Of a stretch of DNA of 64,000 bases, positions 57,361-64,000 are shown piece after piece. Every line of letters starts with the position of its first letter. Position 1 is the first letter of the stretch. Position numbers and translations under genes: made by a program. This DNA comes from Hyposmocoma kahamanoa (Eukaryota; Arthropoda; Insecta; Lepidoptera; Cosmopterigidae). A model generated the notes under the pieces. That model did no database searches. It was given only the letters and a program-made list of their open reading frames with translations, and was not told where the DNA came from. The stretch lies in assembly GCF_003589595.1 (NCBI RefSeq), contig NW_020653750.1, positions 6,136,005 to 6,200,004 of the forward strand, written 5' to 3'.

Positions 57361-58086
57361 AGGCGACAAAAGTTTGTTAGTGACTTTATATTTAAAGATG
57401 TTTTGTTTAAAAAATTAATTTGTCAGTTTCTGGCGTCGCTATTTTTACTACGCATACACAATATGGAAGCGTGCGCGTGCGTACCATCGGAGCACCTGAT
57501 CGAACATGATAAAAATTTCATTAGTATAGACAATACGTTATTTAATTTTTTCCTTTGAAAAACTATTTGTATAACGGTTTTTGTAAAAACAAACACGGAT
57601 ATACAAATTCGTTTTAGGCCCGCGCTCGCGCCGCCGCCGCCCCGACACTGTTTTGTCGGCGCGCCGCCGCCGGCTGGTCTATTATCGGCGCTCATGTCTA
57701 GTCTGTTGTCGATTTTGTAAACTGGCTCGCGCGGCAGTACGCAGAATGGACAACAAAAAGTGTCGTCCCCTCATACTTTTTTCGTTTATAGTTTTTACGA
57801 ATAAGATTATGGATCACAATGAAAGCGGCAGTCGACCGACCACGCGCGTCCATACTCGCAGGTAGTGAACTGTTCTGACTATCGCCGCGAGCTGTTTGAG
57901 CTGGATTGCTTACCGCGCGCGGCAGCCCCGTTCTACTAAATTATTTGGCTTACGCGGTAAATGGACTTCTGAACTGGTCGAACATTGGCTAGCGCGGCGG
58001 CCGCGCATAATGTATACGCAGCGTACCGTAAACTGTGCCCTCCCGCACCGCGCAGCTACCTCAGGAACCGACTCAGTTAAGCGGTA

Positions 58087-59540
58087 GACCTGTACTTTCA
58101 GGCTTACTATTTTCACAAATATTAAAATACAACTACAAAAAACTAGAAATCTGTGTACATTTTTGAAGTTCTTAAAAAGTTGACTAGGTATATATATATA
58201 GGTATATTCTCATATATAAATGCGTACCTGAATAAGTAAACGGGTCCCATAGGTCTAGAATCATCTTGTTTAAACGTCATCAGTATACTGTATTAGGGTG
58301 TGGCCACACGAGCTTCAATCTGACTACCACGGAATTGTACAATATAACGTTTCGAATGCAGTCGGAAGCAGTTTGAATGCAGTTGGCGAGTTTGCATCAC
58401 AATTGCCATCTGCTGGTACAATCCTCTTACAGTCGCCACGACTGCTAGTGCACTTAGCAAGTAGCCATTTTACAATCGGCCAGCAGTCGTGCAAACCGCA
58501 TTTTAACTGCTATTTGGCAGTTAATGCTGTTGGAATATAGCTTGAGGGGCTGCGCACTTGTGTAAATCAAACGCTTATGTGCTGTTTATCCTCTGTACTT
58601 TCTTAATTCACCACTTTATTCCGTTGTTACCATCACCATTATCATAGTCAAGTATTATTAGGTACAGTCAACAGCACATCAAGCTACATATTGACGTATC
58701 TTGTTCCGTTGCTCTGGAGGCGATTTTCGACAAAAATGTGTAGTCTGATGTGCTGTTGTCCGTACATACATTTACTTGCAATCTCTAATACGATAGACTT
58801 GGGTTACATAAAGGTTTATCATGTTAAAATTTTACTTAAGGATTGTTATTATTGCTGTGTGTTGAAAATTTCGGACACTTTCCTTACGCATTATTGTACG
58901 TTTATCGGTCAATCACTAAAATTCAGAGATTTCGCACTTATTAAACGCCCGAAAAAAACATAATTTACCATGATATATGTGGTGCTTTCTAAAACAGTAC
59001 CTATACGTACAGTACCTACACGGAAAGAAAGAAATAAAGAAAATACATTTATTTGTTTACCACAATTACGCAATAATATACAATGACGGCTGTCGCATTG
59101 AAGCTCACCTTTCCATACAACAGTTGTGTGATCCTGTAAGTGATTCCATACTTGTCATTGCGACAGTGTCGCCCAGATAGACACGGTAGGTACTGGTTAC
59201 AAGTACTTAAACATTCTTCTCGGAAGTTTTCAACTGTAAGTTGCATATGTGACTAACAACTACACATAATTGTACCTATTATGCTATTGTGAGATATAGT
59301 TTATTTTCGCATATTGTGAATTGTTACGCATACTCTGTGATATATATATCGATCTGCTTATATTTGTAAAAGTTGATAAAGAGTAAAAAATAATATGAAT
59401 AATGTACGTAGGTAAATGAATGTGTTAATCATATGAGCCATATCTGAATAGAAATAAATGTACGAACATTCATTTTTAGTTTTTTTTTCTATCCATATTC
59501 CAAGTACTTGAAAAGGATTTGTTTCAACAAATAAAATAAA
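58087..59540. other. Intergenic sequence with a mini-MITE
   Basis: Contains the mini-MITE at 58662-58765 and GC-richer sequence at 58298-58555 with repeated GCAGTY motifs. No gene recognised. Confidence 0.4.
58662..58765. mobile_element. Mini-MITE of about 104 bp, copy 2
   Basis: Ends GTACAGTCAACAGCACATCA and inverse GTACGGACAACAGCACATCA (18 of 20 match). It is inverted relative to 40523-40619. Confidence 0.75.
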
Positions 59541-59548
59541 ATAGCCTA

Positions 59549-59796
59549 TATATCGATACCTCCAATGAATACTACGCCAACGTAATTTTTGATCCTGTTA
59601 TGTTTTTATTTTGTTTTTTGTTTCTTTTTTTCGCGAAATTCGCTTTTCTGTTTTTTTTCGAATTTAGTTTTTATTTCTTTTTATTTCACTGAATTCGGGG
59701 AGCATAGTATTCGTAAATAAATAGGGTTGTTTACAAAAATAACAGCAAATGCCAAAAAATAAAGTTGGCGTATTGTTCATTGGAGGTATCGATATA
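59549..59796. mobile_element. Short TIR element (ATATCGATACCTCCAATGAA ends)
   Basis: Inverted ends with ATATCGATACCTCCAATGAA and ACGCCAAC blocks at both sides, T-rich interior, about 248 bp. Confidence 0.72.
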
Positions 59797-61463
59797 GTCC
59801 CACAGGACGGCCTGTCCTCTCTCATAATGAAAGGGCTTGGGTTGTAGGTCAGGCCCAATGTGGATTGGGAACTTCACACTCATCATTAAGTTGCTATGCA
59901 TAAGTGTGCAAATTTTCTCGCGATGTTTTCCTTCACGGAAAAGCTAGCAAGGTAAATTTCAAATTATATTTCGCACATAAATTTAGAAAACCTCAGAGGG
60001 GGGCAACCCATGCCCTCTGTTTTAGAGGAGTTTGTTTGAAACGTTTAAGATACTACTTTCTAAAAATAAATTACTTGTTAGCTAAAGCCAACTAAAATAA
60101 AGCTACTTTTTCTTCTTCATTTTATATTTCAAATGGTTTTGCACACAGTGAACATGCCACTCCTATTATCATTATCTGATTCTTTGTTATATTATTAAAT
60201 GTATATATTTGGATACTAATTTATATGGCACATACGTCTCTTCCGATGTGGGCGAGGAAAGGACAGTTATAGACGTCGAGAGTATCACGTTCAAATCTGC
60301 ATAAAGATATGGCTTCTTTCTGCCTCGACCCGATGATAATCACTAATTTAGATTTATTATAATTATTATTACCATGATCGAACACTGAAAACTTCCTTCG
60401 ATCCAGCTGGATTCAGAATTGTTTTTTTCTACTATGTGAAATTTTTAGAAAATTACCCAACAGTAGTATGTATGATGTACATGTACATATAATGTATGTA
60501 TACATTTCGATTGACTGGCTAGGTAAGTTATATAATATATAAATCTTTTGTTGTGACACAATTTTACATTCATTTAAATCAAAATTACTTAGCCACACAT
60601 AGTAGGAAGTAGAAGTACTAGATCACATTAATTGTATTTTTTTCAATACTTCAATTTGTCTTTAATGTTAAATCCCATTTAGACAATTTAATATTCTGTT
60701 AGATTTTTTTTGCATTTTTTGTATACATTTCCGCTCTTTGTGATAGTTAAGGCGATGAAGTGCCCAAAATCGCTTAAATATTGTGTTTTTGTGTAAGTTT
60801 TTAGGCGACAACATAGCACGTGGAACTTTGAAAATAGTATATCCTGTAACACGTATGTTGAAGTGTAGATTGAAAATCCTAGAATATATTGCTTATTGTC
60901 ATAGGTAATACAAAAACTGGATTATAGTGAGACTCTGGTGGTTATTTTTTGACATATTTTTCTCGAGCAAAACAAACTTGCTTATTACCAAATTTGGTGT
61001 AGTTGTTTAAATGGTACCATTATCACACATTATCTTGATCCTGACACTTTATTTGTTTTAAATAAAAGACAAATAACAAAAGGAGTAAAAAGTAACTTCC
61101 GCCTACTAAAGTTTGAGCTAAATATTTGCTTGCAAATTATGGACAGGCACTTAACAGTGTGAAAAAATATCATACACAGAAAAATACGTAAATAAATAAT
61201 ATAATGCACCAATTCGTTGAAATCAAAACAAAATATGTATTTAAAAAAAGTTAAATTTAGCCATTAGGTGAGAATAAAAAAAAAATTTTTGGTTGGATTA
61301 GAACCTAAAACATAAAGTATTCAAAACAAAAATGAAATTATTGTTTGCGTCCTTGATTATTTAGTAAAATTGCAACGTTGAAAACTTCTGCTGCGTAGCT
61401 TGCGTTCGTGGGATACGTTGCCAGACCTCTGTTGTGACAAATTAATTTATATTGTATTATAAT
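59797..61463. other. AT-rich stretch with no recognised feature
   Basis: No open frame of note and no element ends that I could pair. Confidence 0.4.
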
Positions 61464-62240
61464 CAGTGTTGGGCAAAATTTAACTGTTCTAGCAATTAAA
61501 GATTGTGCAATTAATTAATTGTCAATTGCGAAACAGCAATTAACGATTGATCAATTGTTAGTTGCGAGAACCGCAATTAACAATTAATTAATTGTTAAGA
61601 TTGATCAATTGTTAGTTGGGAGAACCGCAATTAACAATTAACTAATTGATAATTGCTGTTCTCGCAACTAACAATTGATCAATCGTTAATCGCGTATATC
61701 TACAATTAACAATTAATCAATTTTCAATCCTTTCTTTTAGGGTGGAGTTAGGGGTGGATTAGGAGGTGGGTCAGCGGGTGGGTTAGGTGGTCGGTTAGGG
61801 GGTGGGTGAGTGGGTTCGAGTCGGTGGGTGAGCGGGTGCGTGAGTAGGTGGGTGAGCGGGTATATGGGTGGGTTGGGTTAGGGGGTGGGTCATTCACCCC
61901 TGACCGCCCCCAACCGGCCCCCCAGCCGGTCTCCCAACCGGCCCCCAACCGTCCCCCAACAGCCGCCCAACCGACCACCTAACCGACCTTCCAACCGACC
62001 ACCTAATCGACCTTCCAACCGACCCCCTAACCCACCCCTAATCCACCCCCTAACCCATATTCGTAATGACACTTTTATTCTGTACTTTCGGTTTTAATTG
62101 TTAGTTTCAATAGTTTCTTAGTACAACTAAAAAAAATAATTGTAATTAATTTAATTGCAATTAAAATCAACTCAATTGAATAGATTTTTTAATCTGACTG
62201 AATTTCTGATTGAAATTTAATTGATTAACGCCCAACACTG
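61464..62240. mobile_element. hAT-like element (CAGTGTTGGGC ends) with mirrored G-rich/C-rich core
   Basis: CAGTGTTGGGC at the left and GCCCAACACTG at the right, flanked by attataat and attgtaat (8-bp duplication, one mismatch). Arms consist of repeated CAATTGTTAATTG-type sequence. The centre is a GGTNGGTTAGG-type G-rich tract (61741-61887) followed by its C-rich counterpart (61889-62058). Confidence 0.85.
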
Positions 62241-62397
62241 ATTGTAATCGGCTGTCTACCGTCGAGCACGATACTTACGAGATATGTAGTTGGACATAGT
62301 TATGCAAACTATAACCAACCCACAAAATGTCACTTTCCAGATAATTAGGTTTTTGTAAAAACAGTGTGAAAAAATAAATAGGTAAGTTATTTGAGAC

Positions 62398-63030
62398 TAG
62401 AGATGCGCCGAGTACTCGTTTGCTACTCGGTACTCGGTGTACTCGGCCGTATAACTCGGTTCATGAGAAGAGTACTCGGTTAAAATAAAGCATCACAGAC
62501 ATAGACATAATAAAGTAAAATGAACAATATATTAAAAATATTCAAAAGAGATTTATTACTGTTACAATTGTAACAATTTATAGCAATTTATTAATTTAAA
62601 AAGAAAGTTTTCATTATTAATATTTAAAATTTAACAAAGGCAAGCTATGATGTAGGAATATTTACAAGGCTTTCTGCGCGTTCAGGTAATAGTCTGTTCC
62701 TTTTTTCTTCATACACATTACCCGCTTCGGCAAATAACAGCTCGCTATATACAGTGCTTGCTGGTGCACATAAAAACACTCGTGCTAACTGTGCCAGTTT
62801 TGGATATTTTGTTTTATGCTCTGCCCACCATTGGAAGGATTCTGCTCTCGCGACAATGAACTTTCATTGACATATCAGCCTAATTCTAGAGCAACGGGGA
62901 GTTTTAGGATCATCGCGTTCCGGTTGTAATGAACCGAGTAACTCGGCCGAGTACTCGGCTCGGCAAATGTTAAACCGAGTAATAGTCGGTACTCGGTTAC
63001 TCGGTAAAACTTGTACTCAGGGCATCTCTA
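62398..63030 (-). mobile_element. hAT element deletion derivative (TAGAGATGC ends)
   Basis: TAGAGATGCGCCGAGTACT at the left and AGTACTCAGGGCATCTCTA at the right, with a perfect 8-bp duplication tttgagac (62390-62397, 63031-63038). Sub-terminal ACTCGG/CCGAGT repeats are typical transposase-binding arrays. It keeps only the end of the transposase gene. Confidence 0.93.
62645..62863 (-). pseudogene. hAT transposase C-terminal dimerisation fragment
   Basis: 72 codons ending in TAG at 62645-62647. It reads FQWWAEHKTKYPKLAQLARV, then FLCAPASTVYSELLFAEAGN and RNRLLPERAESLVNI. This is the hAT C-terminal dimerisation signature (WW...YP.LA.LAR.FL..PAS...SE..FS.AG). The DDE catalytic core is absent, removed by internal deletion. 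Confidence 0.92.
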
Positions 63031-63553
63031 TTTGAGACAAACGATGTACTGTAGCAGTGAGAACGATATAGGGAAACTATTATATTATATAGCAATAAAT
63101 AGAAAACATTATGTATCTTTTATTTAGTTAACGAGAACCATGTTCTACTTATCGTAATGAAAACGCCAAAGATCTACAGTACTTCAGTACATGTGACATG
63201 GATCCGTTTAGCATATTTTAAAACAGACATTATATGAAGTTAAGCAGCTTAAGCAGCAAAAAGGTACTTATTTAGGGTTGGTATCCTGAAGGACTTTTAT
63301 TTTCTCCGTTTTGGCTTGGTATGTTGCCAGGATCTTTTGTGAGCGGATAAAGGACACATCTTTTTTTTTTTTTTTTTTGGGTAGTCGCCTCATAAGCATC
63401 AAAGAAAAGAGCTCCTCTATTAAATTGTAATTGTAATTACTTACATTAGTATTTTCTTATGTATAATCACAGTTAATTACTTTCACTGACCTATCTCACT
63501 CGCCACACAATCAATTTTCCACTTTAAACACTTTGTGCACAAAATTTTCACAA

Positions 63554-64000
63554 ATGGACCTGTCAGCCAAACTTGCTGCCAATCTGGACGACTTACAGAA
63601 GATGTTTGAGTCGAGAATGGGGGACTATGAGGCCAAACTCCAGGCTTCGGATACTTCTCCTGCTCACCGCAATATTGCATCGCTATCCCAGGACTTCAGT
63701 GAGTTCAAGTGTTTTGTACTTCAGACTATGTCTAAACTTAAGGCTCAGATTGAGCTTATATCTTTGGGTCTTGACCGCCATGAAACATTTTTGCGCAAAA
63801 AGGTCCTGCTTTTCCATGGTGTAGCTGAGAACAAGGAAGAACAATTAAATTCAGTAATTGTGAAATTGTTGCATAACCAATTGCATTTAGCGGAAATCCA
63901 TGAAAAACACTTACTGGCTTGTCACCGTTTAGGACCATGGAGATCCTCACAAAGCAAACCTAGAGCTGTGCTGGTTCGATTTGGTGATTTCGAACTTTGT
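63554..64000 (+). CDS. LINE ORF1-like protein, 5' part (open at window edge)
   Basis: ATG at 63554 opens a frame of 149 codons to the window edge. The N-terminus (MDLSAKLAANLDDLQKMFES, then FKCFVLQTMSKLKAQIELIS) looks like a coiled coil. KVLLFHGVAENKEEQLNSVI then HLLACHRLGPWRSS and KPRAVLVRFGDF follow the layout of L1-type ORF1 RNA-recognition domains (KxxxxHG..E, YRLG, PR.I.V.F). ORF1 proteins bind element RNA and chaperone reverse transcription. Upstream, T(19) at 63362 and a 5' leader precede the start. The family is uncertain. It could also be a domesticated homologue, but repeated copies of such ORFs are common in moths. Confidence 0.65.
   Translation, partial: MDLSAKLAANLDDLQKMFESRMGDYEAKLQASDTSPAHRNIASLSQDFSEFKCFVLQTMSKLKAQIELISLGLDRHETFLRKKVLLFHGVAENKEEQLNSVIVKLLHNQLHLAEIHEKHLLACHRLGPWRSSQSKPRAVLVRFGDFELC

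Larger units (their letters stand above)
55111..57700. mobile_element. GC-rich fold-back hAT-like element, copy B, split by a LINE
   Basis: Both ends read TAGACATGAGCGCCG inward. The flanks gtctgcta and gtctgttg are a decayed 8-bp duplication. The left arm (about 55111-55400) and right arm (about 57360-57700) align with the two halves of 48380-49029. Confidence 0.8.
54622..58084. mobile_element. Large TA-flanked TIR element (CCGCTTAACTGAG ends), composite, 3.5 kb
   Basis: Identical 39-bp inverted ends (54622-54660 and 58046-58084, starting CCGCTTAACTGAGTCGGTTC), with TA at 54620-54621 and 58085-58086. Sub-terminal arms also match imperfectly (GCTGCGTATACATTACGCG at 54913 and its inverse near 58015). 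The core is occupied by a GC-rich hAT-like element that itself contains a LINE. Confidence 0.85.

Noticed and set aside
61748..62097. Pro/Arg/Gly-rich frames on both strands
   Set aside because: Translation of the G-rich/C-rich repeat block.

Overview
The window is insect nuclear DNA, most likely from a moth or butterfly. It is AT-rich and intron-rich, full of short terminal-inverted-repeat elements, tRNA-derived SINEs and LINE debris, with a mariner transposon and spliceosomal GT-AG introns. Repeat ends such as ACCGACTTCAAAAAAGGAG resemble ones I associate with Lepidoptera; this was not checked by any search. A run of 10 N at 36261-36270 marks an assembly gap.

Two host genes are supported exon by exon and lie head to head. 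On the minus strand, UBE2O (E2/E3 hybrid ubiquitin-conjugating enzyme) starts at 34172. It runs leftward through 24 phase-compatible exons (about 1,211 residues) and leaves the window just after the catalytic-cysteine exon (129-279). On the plus strand, TBC1D16 (a TBC-domain Rab GTPase-activating protein) is complete in seven coding exons from 41436 to 51216 and encodes 733 residues. The 7.3 kb between the two starts holds several mobile elements, including a mariner inserted into an older inverted-repeat element.

Region by region: 1-34172 is UBE2O, with introns holding SINEs, LINE tails, hAT-like and TA-flanked MITEs and several long hairpins. 34173-41435 is the intergenic region with a possible UBE2O promoter (NRF-1-like and YY1-like motifs), three TIR elements, the gap and the mariner. 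41436-51216 is TBC1D16, with a 98-bp tandem array, a TA-flanked MITE, a GC-rich hAT-like fold-back element and an RTE-type LINE fragment in its introns. 51217-63500 has no gene that I recognise. It holds microsatellites, a 3.5 kb nested element (TA-flanked TIR element, then GC-rich hAT-like element, then degenerate LINE), two further hAT-type elements and small MITEs. 63554 to the right edge is the start of a LINE ORF1-like protein.

The two host genes are not an operon and I see no direct functional link: UBE2O ubiquitinates orphan or basic-patch substrates, and TBC1D16 acts on endosomal Rabs. The most unusual content is the layered, palindromic mobile DNA. Target-site duplications (8 bp, TA or TTA) can be read directly at many element ends, which lets the nesting order be reconstructed.
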